This document shows positions 7,839-17,123 of a stretch of 64,000 bases of DNA, piece by piece (position 1 is the first letter of the stretch; the number at the start of each line of letters is the position of its first letter). Origin of the DNA: Dichotomicrobium thermohalophilum (lineage in GTDB: Bacteria > Pseudomonadota > Alphaproteobacteria > Rhizobiales > Rhodomicrobiaceae). The notes beneath the pieces were generated by a model, which did not search any database, was not told the DNA's origin, and worked only from the letters and a program-made list of their open reading frames with translations. Location of the stretch: assembly GCF_003550175.1 (NCBI RefSeq), contig NZ_QXDF01000001.1:892501-956500 (forward strand), written 5' to 3'. The translations under genes and the position numbers were made by a program.

Positions 7839-8963
7839 ATGCCTTTGTCGAAGCGCCTGACTTTCGGGTGCGCAGGAACCGTCTGCGCACTAGCCCTGGC
7901 CGTGGCCAGCGAGCCTTCCACCGCACAGAGCCGGTTCGACGGGCAGAATGACGTGCCGGGCGCGGTGCTGGTCGACCCGGACGAACAGAAGATCAATCCG
8001 GACACCATCCCCGAGTTCCCGTCCACCGGCGATACGAGCATCCGCCCGCGCTTCTACATGAGCCCCGGCAGCCGCTGCACGAAGCTGGAGGATCCGCTGC
8101 CCGGCGGGTGCGAGGCTAACACCTTGCAGAAGGACAGCCGGGTGCTACCGCCAGTCGAGGGTCGCATTCTTCCCTTCCCGCTTACGCTGCCGCCGCTGCC
8201 GCCCGTTGCGCTGGGACCCATTTCGGCCCTGGATTTCGAACCTGATTTGGCGTTCTTCTACCGGGAACGGATGTTGCCTGAGTTGATGGCATCGCCGCCG
8301 ATCGTGCTGACCTCGCCGTCCGTGCCGGGTGCGCATCTGGTTTACCTGCCCGACCTGGCGAGCGCTTCGGCGAGGCCGTTTCTGAGTCCCCGTCTGCCGC
8401 GCCCAGGAGGGCCCCCCGCAAGGCCAAAGCCCCACCTGCTGATGCTGGCGGGGCTGTCGTTCATTCTCGATTCGCCCGTGCGTGCCATGCCTGCCGGCGT
8501 GCCGGACGTCCTGCCGTCGTCCCGAATCCGCACGGAGCCGCTGATCGCGAACCATGCTCGGCTGTGGACTCTGCGTTTTCTCGCGCGGGGCAAGCCTGTC
8601 AGTCATCAGCCGGACAACGCCCCGCCGCGGTCGGCGCTGCCGCAATTCCAGGGTGAGCGGGTCGGCAGATACGTTATCGCGCAGCCGGTCGGTCTGCCGA
8701 CCGTGTTCGATCGGTTCGAAGACCGCAACGCAGACCGACTCGGCGCACGGCCCTCCTACAAAGCCCTGATGCCCGGCGGAACTGGCAAAGCGGGCTATGG
8801 GTCAAACGGCCATGGCGCCAGCGCGCGAGTTCAAGTGGTCCGTCCGCAATCGGTCGTAACATCGCTTGAACGGAATGCGTCCGTGATGACAGGCAGCGCG
8901 CTGACCGCGCAGCCCCGCGCTGTCATCGGCAATTTCACGTCGTTCGTCCGCGGTAGCAATTAG
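7839..8963 (+). CDS. Unknown exported Pro-rich protein
   Basis: 374 residues with a strong ribosome binding site (AGGAGGAAAG) and a signal peptide ending about PSTAQ (residues 1-30). I do not recognise a domain. The mature part is rich in Pro (for example LPFPLTLPPLPPVALGP). It carries two Cys near residues 80 and 91 that could form a disulfide, and a Ser/Gly/Ala-rich C-terminus. Overall it looks extended rather than globular. It lies 51 nt after the IalB-like gene on the same strand and is probably co-transcribed. By position it may belong to the envelope or fibre locus as an assembly or surface component; that is inference from location only. Confidence 0.55.
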   Translation: MPLSKRLTFGCAGTVCALALAVASEPSTAQSRFDGQNDVPGAVLVDPDEQKINPDTIPEFPSTGDTSIRPRFYMSPGSRCTKLEDPLPGGCEANTLQKDSRVLPPVEGRILPFPLTLPPLPPVALGPISALDFEPDLAFFYRERMLPELMASPPIVLTSPSVPGAHLVYLPDLASASARPFLSPRLPRPGGPPARPKPHLLMLAGLSFILDSPVRAMPAGVPDVLPSSRIRTEPLIANHARLWTLRFLARGKPVSHQPDNAPPRSALPQFQGERVGRYVIAQPVGLPTVFDRFEDRNADRLGARPSYKALMPGGTGKAGYGSNGHGASARVQVVRPQSVVTSLERNASVMTGSALTAQPRAVIGNFTSFVRGSN

Positions 8964-9025
8964 GCGACCTTGGCGCCAATAAGAGGGCATTCGGACTCAT
9001 GGTGCATGCCGGCGCGACCGCGATC

Positions 9026-9433
9026 CTACCGGGCGACCGTTACGCGGCCCTCATCAGGTTCCACGATCAGGTAGTCGCCATTCTGGATCAGCTGCGTAAT
9101 GTCGCCGTCCTCGAAGCGGTCGCACATGGTCAGGCCGGCGAGCGCCGCGCCCTGGGCGAGAATGGTGTTGGCCCGGTTGAACAGAATTGCCGCGGGCGCC
9201 ATGCCCCGCGCCTTCATCTCGTGCAGCATCCAGGCGGAGGCCACGCCGCCCTTGGCCGTGTTCATCACCAGAATGCGTCCGACGTAACTTTCCCCGGCCA
9301 GCCTGTGCTCGGGCCGGGAGAAAACGCCCTGCTGGCGGTCCAGGTCGTAGCGAGCCGAGAAATTGTCGCTTGAAACGAGCGCATAGCCTTCGATGCGGCT
9401 GCCGATGCCCGGGTGGCATTTCAGAACGGTCAT
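9026..9433 (-). CDS. Aconitase X small (swivel) subunit
   Basis: 135 residues matching the AcnX swivel domain (formerly DUF126): CHPGIGSRIEGYALVSSDNFSARYD, then GRILVMNTAKGGVASAWMLHEM with the conserved GG..S, FNRANTILAQGAALAG and a final DYLIVEPDEGRV. The ATG overlaps the TGA of the large-subunit gene by one base (TGATG), a sign of translational coupling. Two-gene AcnX enzymes of bacteria (type IIa) are known as cis-3-hydroxy-L-proline dehydratases. Substrate here is inferred from the family and not proven, since no proline racemase, imine reductase or proline transporter gene is adjacent. Confidence 0.85.
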   Translation of the reverse strand: MTVLKCHPGIGSRIEGYALVSSDNFSARYDLDRQQGVFSRPEHRLAGESYVGRILVMNTAKGGVASAWMLHEMKARGMAPAAILFNRANTILAQGAALAGLTMCDRFEDGDITQLIQNGDYLIVEPDEGRVTVAR

Positions 9434-10665
9434 CAGACGATCTCCCCTGCACAGGCGGACTCGACGCACTCTTCCATGCTGGCCAGCGCCGGTGCGTAGC
9501 CATAGCCGCCAAGGATGTTGACGATTTTCGCGGAGTTGCTCAGCAGGCGGCGCCAGCCATTGGCCTCGCCGATCTCTCGGGCGTACTGGTTGTAAAAGCA
9601 GGTCCCCTGAAGGACTTTCGCCCCGGACGCCTCGATCGTCTCGACATAGCCGAGGCGCAGCGCGTCCGCGTAGACCGAAGGCGAGGTGCACACGATGACG
9701 GCCGTGCCGGGATGGCGCCTGCGGCCCTCAAGCAGACCCGCCAGTGTCTGCATCTCGACCAGCGAGAGCTGCGGCGCCGCGAAGACCACAACATCCACCT
9801 TGTCGCCGCGCCCGCCAAAGTTCGATTTCAGCGCGCGCAGATCATCCGCTGTGATCTCCTCGCGTGGCAAGTTGGCCCCGCCCGCTGCTTCCAGCGTCGG
9901 CGCCTCCGGCGTAATGCCGACGATATGGAAGAGTGGCGAGGAGCCATAGCTCGCCATCGCCGCACCGAAGTGCTTGATTTCGTCTGAGGTCGGGATGACG
10001 TCGATCCCCTCGATCACCGGCACCTCCCAGTATGAGCCCGATGCCCGCCCGATCACCGCGCCCAGAACGCCCCAGCCGGTCAGCCCTTGCGGCTGCTCAT
10101 GCACGCGGAAGCGGCGTGTCGCCCGGCGCTTCTCGGGCAGGTGCAGACCATAGCGTGGAGTGCGTCCGGTTAGCGCTGCAGCCAGAGCCGAAGGCCCGCC
10201 CTCGAAATTCGACCGCGCGCCCAGCACGCTGTTGCAGTAGATCACGACGCCGGTATCACCAAAGGCGACATGGTCGCCCTGCACCGGTGGCATGATGGTC
10301 TGATAGTTGATGCAGGTGTTCGTCATGGCGATGCCCATGGCCGCGCACGCGGCGATGGTGCGGCGCTCCAGGTCGGCCATCTCCTCGGTCTGGCCGAGGG
10401 GGCGGTAATAGTCGAGATCGACGCCGCGCGGGTCGGTGATCATCGGCACGACCACCTTGGCATCGCCCGCCGCCAGACCTTCGAGGAAAGCGACGCCCGC
10501 CTCGCCCAGCGATTCCGGATCGGCCATCATGTGGGCCTGGCTGATCTCGACGAGATCGGGTGCGTCGAACATCGCGCCCACTTTCATCATGTGATCAATC
10601 GCCCACTGGCGCGGCGCGCCCATCTCGCCGGCCAGCATGGCCTGTTCTTCTTCCGTGAGCTTCAA
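9433..10665 (-). CDS. Aconitase X large (catalytic) subunit, probable cis-3-hydroxy-L-proline dehydratase
   Basis: 410 residues. The start is taken as TTG at 10665 because AAGGAG lies 6 nt upstream and the product then begins (M)KLTEEEQAMLAG, as in AcnX proteins. A far-upstream in-frame start would add an unlikely 67 residues. Family features are ISQAHMMADP, TNTCINYQ and IYCNSVLGARSNFEGGPSALAAALTGRTPRYGLH, with cysteines in positions suited to the [2Fe-2S] or mononuclear metal site, and a C-terminal TCFYNQYAREIG. It dehydrates a hydroxy acid or hydroxyproline in the cytoplasm together with the swivel subunit. It is transcribed divergently from the DUF3604 gene, with 145 nt between starts that must hold both promoters. 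Confidence 0.85.
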   Translation of the reverse strand: MKLTEEEQAMLAGEMGAPRQWAIDHMMKVGAMFDAPDLVEISQAHMMADPESLGEAGVAFLEGLAAGDAKVVVPMITDPRGVDLDYYRPLGQTEEMADLERRTIAACAAMGIAMTNTCINYQTIMPPVQGDHVAFGDTGVVIYCNSVLGARSNFEGGPSALAAALTGRTPRYGLHLPEKRRATRRFRVHEQPQGLTGWGVLGAVIGRASGSYWEVPVIEGIDVIPTSDEIKHFGAAMASYGSSPLFHIVGITPEAPTLEAAGGANLPREEITADDLRALKSNFGGRGDKVDVVVFAAPQLSLVEMQTLAGLLEGRRRHPGTAVIVCTSPSVYADALRLGYVETIEASGAKVLQGTCFYNQYAREIGEANGWRRLLSNSAKIVNILGGYGYAPALASMEECVESACAGEIV

Positions 10666-10810
10666 ACGACACTCCTTCTTGACGTTGACCGCAGGCCGGC
10701 AGGGCAGAGCCCGGCGCCTTGCCTCGGCTTGGCCCCCGAGGGCACTTTCGCTTGATTTTGGGTTCTTGTGACGTAAGGTCCGGTGAAAACGATAAACAAA
10801 GGGGGTGCCG

Positions 10811-13120
10811 ATGACCACCGTAAACATCCCGAACAGTGATGGTACTGGGTGCGTGGTGATCGGCACGCCGATACCACCCGAGGACCTCGGGACCGCCGTC
10901 CTTACGCCTGACGGTGCCTTCGAAGCGGGCTCCTATCAGTCTTTTACCCTGGTCTATACCGCCGGCAAGTTCGGCATCGACGATTCCGGCGCGCTGCGCA
11001 TTTCGTTTCGCTTCGCCGCCGACCAGACGCCGCCGCAGTTCGACGACCCCGCGGCGCCGGGCTACACGACCGTCGAAGCCTCCAACAACGCGGTGCTTGA
11101 GTACCGCTTCAGCCCGAAGGGCAACACGCGACCGTGGGACAAGACGCTGGAGATCAAGGTCGTCAACGGCTACCTGACCGAGGGCGACACGATCACCGTG
11201 CGCTTCGGCGTTACCGATGGCGGCTCGCCGGGCATGCGTTTGCAGACCTTTTGTGAGGACAGCTTCGAGTTCAAGGTCCTGGTCGACCCGATCGCCACCT
11301 ACACCTTCCAGCCGCTGCCCGTTCAGCCGGCGATCAAGCTGGTGCCCGGCGTACCGGAGCGTTATGTCGCCACGCTGCCGACGCTGCGCCGCGCCGGCCA
11401 GCCCTTCGCGCTCAAGATCAAGGGCGAGGACAAGTGGGGCAACCCCTCGGACCGCTGCGATGCGCGCTTCACCTTGCGGCCCTCCATGCCGGTCGAAGGG
11501 CTGACCGAACAGGTGGTGCTCGCACCCGGCGCTTTCGCTGCCGTTCTCGAGGATTTGCAGGTCTTTGCGACGGGCGAACTGACCATCGACCTGGTCGCTC
11601 CCGACGGCAGCGTGGCCGCGACCTCCAACCCGCTGCGTATCGTCGAAGACGCGCCGCTGCTGCACTTGTGGGGCGATCTGCACGGCCAGAGCGAGGAGAC
11701 GATCGGCACGGGCAGCGCGCGGGCATATTTCGCGTTTGCGCGCGACCGCGCTTTCGTCGATGTCGCCGCGCATCAGGGCAACGATTTCCAAATCACGAAC
11801 GCCTTCTATGCCGAACTCGACCGCCTCTGCGCCGCGTTCAACGAGGACGGAAAGTTCGTGGCGATCCCCGGCTACGAATGGTCTGGCAACACCAGCATGG
11901 GCGGCGATCGTAACGTCTACTTCCCGAACGAGGGCCGCCAAATCCGCCGCTCGTCCCATGCGCTAATCCCGGACGAGAGCGATGTTGAGACAGACGTTAA
12001 CACGACGGCGGAACTGTTCGACGCGCTGGCGAAGGCGGGCGAGTGGGACGTGGTCATGTACGCCCATTGCGGCGGGCGCTACGCCGATATCAAGCTGGCG
12101 CATGACGGCCGCTTCGAGAAGTCGGTGGAGGTGCACTCCTCTTGGGGCACCTTCGAATGGATCCTGCATGATGCCATCGAGATGGGCTACCGGGTCGGGG
12201 TGGTCTGCAATTCGGACGGGCACAAGGGCCGCCCCGGCGCGAGCTACCCCGGCTCGTCCATGTTCGGCGCGATCGGCGGGCTAACCTGTTTCCTGGCGGA
12301 GGAGCTGACCCGCGAAGGCATCCTCGACGCCATCCGCAAGCGCCACCATTACGGCACGACCGGCGGTCCCGGTGGGCGCATGGTGATTGATGTATCGGCT
12401 GACTTCGACGCCGAAGGCACGCTCTATCACGATGATCCCGCGCTCGGCCCGGTGGAAGGCCGCCCCGCGCGCTCGGCGATCATGGGCGATATCGTGCACC
12501 TGCCGCAGGGCGGCATGACCCTCAATGTCGACATTCACGCTGCCGCGCCCATCGAGCGGCTCGACATCTTCAATGGCAAGGAGTTGATCGAGACGATCCG
12601 CCCCTATGCGCCGGAGGAACTCGGGAACCGTATCCGCGTGATCTGGCAGGGCGCGGAATATCGCGGACGCTTCCGGCAAGTGATCTGGGACGGTACTGCA
12701 AGGCTCTCCGGCAACAGCATCGCGGCAACGCGGCCCATCAATTTCTTCAACCGCGACAAGACGCTGGAGCAGCGCGGCGACAGCGAACTGGCCTGGAAGG
12801 CGCTGACGACCGGCAATCTCGGCGGCTTCGACATGTGGGTTACGGATCCGCAGGGCGGGCGCCTCGCTATCGAGACGCCGTTGGTCTCTTGCGATGTGCC
12901 GCTGAGCGAGATCGGTTACGACGACACGGTGTTCGATCGAAGCGCGGCGCTGGAGCGCAAGCTCCGTGTCTTCCGGCTGCCGGCGGACAATCCGCACCGT
13001 AGCCTCACCCTCTCGCGGCACATCCCGCTCAAGGACCAAGGCGACAACATCATCTATATCCGCCTGACCCAGGAAGACGGCACGTTGGCCTGGACCAGCC
13101 CGATCTACGTGTATCGCTAG
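10811..13120 (+). CDS. DUF3604 (PHP-superfamily) protein
   Basis: 769 residues starting at the ATG at 10811, with AAGGGGG upstream. The first 270 residues look like beta-rich modules. The catalytic-like domain then begins LWGDLHGQSEETIGTG and contains the metal-ligand-like sets AAHQGND, IPGYEWSGNTSMGGDRNVYF, YAHCGGRYAD and CNSDGHKGRPGASYPG, which is the DUF3604 layout within the PHP metal-dependent phosphoesterase/hydrolase superfamily. No signal peptide is seen, so it is probably cytoplasmic. The reaction is unknown. Divergence from the AcnX pair may mean a shared catabolic pathway, which is inference. Confidence 0.8.
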   Translation: MTTVNIPNSDGTGCVVIGTPIPPEDLGTAVLTPDGAFEAGSYQSFTLVYTAGKFGIDDSGALRISFRFAADQTPPQFDDPAAPGYTTVEASNNAVLEYRFSPKGNTRPWDKTLEIKVVNGYLTEGDTITVRFGVTDGGSPGMRLQTFCEDSFEFKVLVDPIATYTFQPLPVQPAIKLVPGVPERYVATLPTLRRAGQPFALKIKGEDKWGNPSDRCDARFTLRPSMPVEGLTEQVVLAPGAFAAVLEDLQVFATGELTIDLVAPDGSVAATSNPLRIVEDAPLLHLWGDLHGQSEETIGTGSARAYFAFARDRAFVDVAAHQGNDFQITNAFYAELDRLCAAFNEDGKFVAIPGYEWSGNTSMGGDRNVYFPNEGRQIRRSSHALIPDESDVETDVNTTAELFDALAKAGEWDVVMYAHCGGRYADIKLAHDGRFEKSVEVHSSWGTFEWILHDAIEMGYRVGVVCNSDGHKGRPGASYPGSSMFGAIGGLTCFLAEELTREGILDAIRKRHHYGTTGGPGGRMVIDVSADFDAEGTLYHDDPALGPVEGRPARSAIMGDIVHLPQGGMTLNVDIHAAAPIERLDIFNGKELIETIRPYAPEELGNRIRVIWQGAEYRGRFRQVIWDGTARLSGNSIAATRPINFFNRDKTLEQRGDSELAWKALTTGNLGGFDMWVTDPQGGRLAIETPLVSCDVPLSEIGYDDTVFDRSAALERKLRVFRLPADNPHRSLTLSRHIPLKDQGDNIIYIRLTQEDGTLAWTSPIYVYR

Positions 13121-13150
13121 GCGCGGGCAGTTGCCGACGGTATGACCCAA

Positions 13151-15952
13151 TCAACCATGCTGCAACTCGGCCGGGCGCCGAAAGGCGAGCCGCATCTGCT
13201 TTTCCGTCTCGATCAGCGCGAAGAAGACGGCGCCGATCGCCACGATCAGCACGCCATCGAGGAACGGCACGTCCTGCGTCCCGAAGACCGCCTGCATGAG
13301 CGGCAGGTAGGTGATGGCGAACTGCGCGGCGATCACCGTCAGCACAGAGGCCCAGACGACCCGCGTTGCCTTGACGGCATTCCAGTTCAGCGAGGTGCTG
13401 TAGATGTTGCGAATGAAGAACAGGTGGAAAATCTCCAGCACCACCAGCATGTTCATCGCCATCGTCTGGGCCAGCACCTGCGAATAGCCCTTGTCGATCG
13501 CATAGGCGTAGACGCCGAACACGGCGAGGAGGAATAACGTCGAGACGAGCACGATGTGCCAGACCAGTTCGCCGGTCAGCAACGGCTCCTCGCGCGGCCG
13601 CGGTGGACGGCGCATGGTGCCGGGCTCCGACGGCTCGAAGGCAAGCGAGAGGCCAAGCGTGACAGCCGTGATCAGGTTGATCCAGAGGATCTGGATAGCG
13701 GTGATCGGCAGCGCCATTCCGGCGAACAGCGCGACGATGATGGTCATGGCTTCGCCCGCGTTGGTGGGCAGCGTCCAGCTAATGACCTTCTTGATGTTGT
13801 CGTAGACGGTCCGCCCCTCGCGCACAGCCGCTGCGATAGAGGCGAAGTTGTCGTCGGCGAGTACGAACTCGGCGGCTTCCTTGGCGGCCTCGCTGCCCTT
13901 CTGGCCCATGGCGATGCCGGCATCGGCGCGCTTCAATGCGGGGGCGTCGTTCACGCCGTCTCCGGTCATGGCCACCGTCAGCCCGCGCGACTGCAGCGCC
14001 GTCACCAGCCGCAGCTTGTGGGCGGGCGAGGTCCGCGCGAAAATGTCGGTTGTTACCGCCGCATCGGCGAGGGCGGCATCGTCCATCCCCTCGATGTCGG
14101 CACCCGTCAGCACGCGCTCGGCGTTTTTCAGGCCAATCTGCGCAGCGATCGCGCGCGCCGTGACGGCATGATCCCCGGTGATCATCTTCACGCGGATGCC
14201 TGCTGCATGGCACTCGGCGACCGCCTCGACGGCTTCCGCGCGCGGCGGGTCGATCAGCCCGATCAGCCCGATCAGCGTCAGCTTTCCTTGAAGATCCTCC
14301 GTGTTGAGGATTGTGTGGTCTTGGGCCACCGGACGCGCGGCAACGGCGATCACGCGCTGGCCCTCGGCTGCCAGGCAGTCGATCATCTCGTGCCAGTAAT
14401 CGCGGTCGAGCGGCGCAGTCCCGCCCTGCGGCGTGCGCTGGTTGGCGCACATGCCGAGCACCACCTCCGGTGCGCCTTTCACATGGATGCAGGCGTGTCC
14501 TTCGTGGTCGTGATGAACGACCGCCATGTAGCGATGCGCCGCGTCAAAGGGGATGACGTCGGTGCGGCTCCAGTTCGGGAATGGCTCCGGGCCATTTCTG
14601 GAAATTTTGCCGGCCAGGGCCAGCAACGCGCCTTCCATCGGGTCACCGTCGACGCGCCAGCCGTCCTCGAAGCCGTGGAGAACCGCGTCATTGCAAAGAC
14701 CTGCGGCGCGGGCGAATTCCATCAGGATTGCGTGCTCGGACGGGTGGGCATCGGCCTCGCGCCAGCGAACGGCGCCCTCCGGCGAATAACCCTTGCCCTC
14801 GACAGAATACAGGTGGTCTCCAGCCGCCGCGAGCGTCACCGCCATCATCTCGTTGCGGGTGAGCGTGCCTGTCTTGTCAGAGCAGATCACCGAGACCGAG
14901 CCGAGTGTCTCGATCGCGGGCAGACGGCGGACGATTGCATTGCGCCGGGCCATCGCCTGAACCCCGACGGCGAGCGTGATCGTCAGCACGGCGGGCAGAC
15001 CTTCGGGAATCGCGGCGACCGAAAGGCCGACTACGGCCATGAACAACTCTGCGAACGGCATGTGGCCGACGAAATAGCCGTAGACGAGAATGCCCGCGGC
15101 AACGAGAAGGATGAAAACCGTAAGCCAGCGGGCGAATATGTCCATCTGCCGGACGAGCGGGGTGGTCAGCATTTCCACGCGCGACAGCATCCCGCTTATC
15201 CGGCCGATCTGGGTGGATGGGCCGGTCGCCACCACGACGCCGCGGCCAGCACCGGCGGCGACGAGCGTTCCGCTGAAGAGCATGGAGGTACGGTCGCCAA
15301 GCGCCGCCTCCTCCGCCACGGGCCTGGTGTCCTTGTCCACCGGCACGGATTCGCCGGTCAGGATGGCTTCTTCGGCCTTGAGACCGCGCGCCTCGATCAG
15401 GCGCAGATCGGCGGGCACGCGGTCGCCAGCCTCCAGCAGCACGATATCGCCGTGCACGAGATCAGCCGCGTCGACGCGCTGGCGCTGGCCGTTGCGCAGA
15501 ACAGCCGAGCGCGGCGCCAGCATCCCGCGGATCGCTTCCATCGCCCGCTCGGCGCGGCCCTCCTGAACGAAGCCGATGATCGCGTTGACAAGGACGACGG
15601 CAAGGATCACGCCCGTGTCCACCCAGTGCTGGAGGATCGCCGTGACGGCTGCAGAGGCGATCAGCACGTAAATCAGCACATTGTGGAAGTGGCTGAGAAA
15701 GCGTAACAGCGGGGTGCGTTTGGGCGGCTCGGGCAGCCGGTTCTGTCCGTAGTTCGCCAGCCGGCGCGCAGCCTCCTCGGATGTCAGGCCCCCGGCCGTG
15801 GCGCCGACGGCGTGGAGTGCGTCCGTGCTTGAAAGCGCGTGGACGGCGCCCGGCTGCTGATCCCCGGTCTGTTGAACTTGCTGGGCGGGCGCCCCGCGCT
15901 GGCCTCTCATGATTGGCGTATCGCAGTTATGACATCGCAGATTGCCGGACAC
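13151..15952 (-). CDS. Type II cation-transporting P-type ATPase, complete
   Basis: Up to 933 residues from GTG at 15952. The ATG at 15910 would give 919 residues; neither has a clear ribosome binding site. Visible are the N-terminal cation-ATPase segment (GLTSEEAARRLANYGQNRLPE), the actuator with ILTGESVPVDKDT, membrane helix 4 with AAIPEGLPAVLTITLAVGV, the phosphorylation site CSDKTGTLTRNEM, the nucleotide domain with HVKGAPEVVL, the hinge MTGDGVNDAPALKRADAGIAMG and six C-terminal helices. The PEGLP motif is that of Ca2+/Na+-type (SERCA-like) pumps, so it probably exports Ca2+, Na+ or Mg2+/Mn2+; the ion is not determined. The GTG version carries a CHNC near its N-terminus. It converges on the DUF3604 gene. 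Confidence 0.9.
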   Translation of the reverse strand: MSGNLRCHNCDTPIMRGQRGAPAQQVQQTGDQQPGAVHALSSTDALHAVGATAGGLTSEEAARRLANYGQNRLPEPPKRTPLLRFLSHFHNVLIYVLIASAAVTAILQHWVDTGVILAVVLVNAIIGFVQEGRAERAMEAIRGMLAPRSAVLRNGQRQRVDAADLVHGDIVLLEAGDRVPADLRLIEARGLKAEEAILTGESVPVDKDTRPVAEEAALGDRTSMLFSGTLVAAGAGRGVVVATGPSTQIGRISGMLSRVEMLTTPLVRQMDIFARWLTVFILLVAAGILVYGYFVGHMPFAELFMAVVGLSVAAIPEGLPAVLTITLAVGVQAMARRNAIVRRLPAIETLGSVSVICSDKTGTLTRNEMMAVTLAAAGDHLYSVEGKGYSPEGAVRWREADAHPSEHAILMEFARAAGLCNDAVLHGFEDGWRVDGDPMEGALLALAGKISRNGPEPFPNWSRTDVIPFDAAHRYMAVVHHDHEGHACIHVKGAPEVVLGMCANQRTPQGGTAPLDRDYWHEMIDCLAAEGQRVIAVAARPVAQDHTILNTEDLQGKLTLIGLIGLIDPPRAEAVEAVAECHAAGIRVKMITGDHAVTARAIAAQIGLKNAERVLTGADIEGMDDAALADAAVTTDIFARTSPAHKLRLVTALQSRGLTVAMTGDGVNDAPALKRADAGIAMGQKGSEAAKEAAEFVLADDNFASIAAAVREGRTVYDNIKKVISWTLPTNAGEAMTIIVALFAGMALPITAIQILWINLITAVTLGLSLAFEPSEPGTMRRPPRPREEPLLTGELVWHIVLVSTLFLLAVFGVYAYAIDKGYSQVLAQTMAMNMLVVLEIFHLFFIRNIYSTSLNWNAVKATRVVWASVLTVIAAQFAITYLPLMQAVFGTQDVPFLDGVLIVAIGAVFFALIETEKQMRLAFRRPAELQHG

Positions 15953-16053
15953 ATATGCGCGGACGTCGTGCGCAAGCGTTAGTTAGGCATGGGCGATGCC
16001 TCTGGCAATCCATTTTCGGGACGGCAGTGGCGGGGAAGTGCTGCCCCGGCTGG

Positions 16054-16821
16054 CTAATCGAAATGTGGTTGTCCGTTCGAGGCGCTCAGGCCGCCATCTA
16101 CCGGCAGGACGACGCCGTTCACAAAGCGCGCGTCGTGACTGGTCAAAAACGCGATCACGTCGGCGATCTCTTCGGGTTTGGCAGCGCGCGCCATGGGGAT
16201 GCGCTGGCGGAACATCGCCATGGTGTGCTCGTCGTCCAGAACGTCATCGGTCATTTCAGTCTCGGTCAGGCTCGGCGCGACGGCGTTCACGCGAATGCCT
16301 CGCGCTGCGAGGTCGAGAGCGAGCGCGCGGGTGAAATTGCTTACCGCGCCTTTTGACGCATTGTAGGGGCTCATTCCCCAGTCGCCGCCGAGCCCCGAGA
16401 CCGAAGACACGTTCACAATGCAGCCGCCCGTCTTCTCCAGCAGCGGGACCGCCCGCGAGATCGTGTGGAAATGCGCGTCGACGTTGACCGACATCACCTT
16501 GCGCCATTCGCTGAAGTCAAGCTCGTCGATCGGCCCGCCGGCGTAGACGCCTGCGTTGTTCACCAGCGCATCAAGCCGGCCGAACGTTTCCATATGCGCT
16601 TTGAACATGGCATCCACGTCGTCGGGGTCGCTGACATCACCCCTGGCGATCAGCGTGCGCTCCGGCGCAGCGATTTCGCTGGCGGTCTGTTCCAGCTTCT
16701 CGGGTCGCAAGCCGTTGAGCGTCACCGCCCAGCCGTCGCGCGCAAGGCGCTTGGCCGTCGCCTTGCCGATGCCCGATCCGGCACCCGTCACGATCGCGGC
16801 CTTCTTGGTTGCGTCGGCCAT
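16054..16821 (-). CDS. Short-chain dehydrogenase/reductase (SDR)
   Basis: 255 residues, a classical SDR. The NAD(P) motif is TGAGSGIG (residues 12-19), followed by NNAG (about 90), the catalytic Ser in NVSSVSG, YNASKGA for the Tyr-x-x-x-Lys pair, and a C-terminal FVNGVVLPVDGGLSA. An Asn-Gly-Leu-Arg after the second strand (TLNGLRPEK) leans toward NADP(H), but this is weak. Such enzymes reduce or oxidise carbonyl/hydroxyl groups; the substrate cannot be predicted. It is transcribed away from the RND pair. Confidence 0.9.
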   Translation of the reverse strand: MADATKKAAIVTGAGSGIGKATAKRLARDGWAVTLNGLRPEKLEQTASEIAAPERTLIARGDVSDPDDVDAMFKAHMETFGRLDALVNNAGVYAGGPIDELDFSEWRKVMSVNVDAHFHTISRAVPLLEKTGGCIVNVSSVSGLGGDWGMSPYNASKGAVSNFTRALALDLAARGIRVNAVAPSLTETEMTDDVLDDEHTMAMFRQRIPMARAAKPEEIADVIAFLTSHDARFVNGVVLPVDGGLSASNGQPHFD

Positions 16822-17123
16822 GTCGCTTTATCCCCTGGCTAAGAGCCGCGTTGGCGTCAACGAATCCACCTATCGCAGGTCATAGCCCGTTCAGGTCACA
16901 GGAAGATATAACATCAATTAACTGTGCGGTTGCCCTCTTTGGACGCGATTTTCTGCAACGTATTTTGAATATGATATGGACCTTTGATGAACGTATTCAG
17001 AGATCAATTTATCCTTTACGAAACATTAATCTTGCCTCTGCTGGGTTTAAAATCGAATGTGTGTTACGGAATCCTCGGTCGAGCATCGCGTGACGCGACG
17101 CTTTCATTTGACCCGAGGTCTTG
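16822..17123. promoter_or_regulatory. AT-rich intergenic region between divergent SDR and RND genes
   Basis: About 300 nt of markedly lower GC than its surroundings between two divergent starts. It should contain both promoters and any regulator site for the efflux operon. No clear operator palindrome or local regulator gene was recognised. Confidence 0.4.

Noticed and set aside
13142-15706. Long plus-strand frames opposite the P-type ATPase
   Set aside because: They are high-GC antisense frames without motifs; the minus strand has all ATPase signatures.
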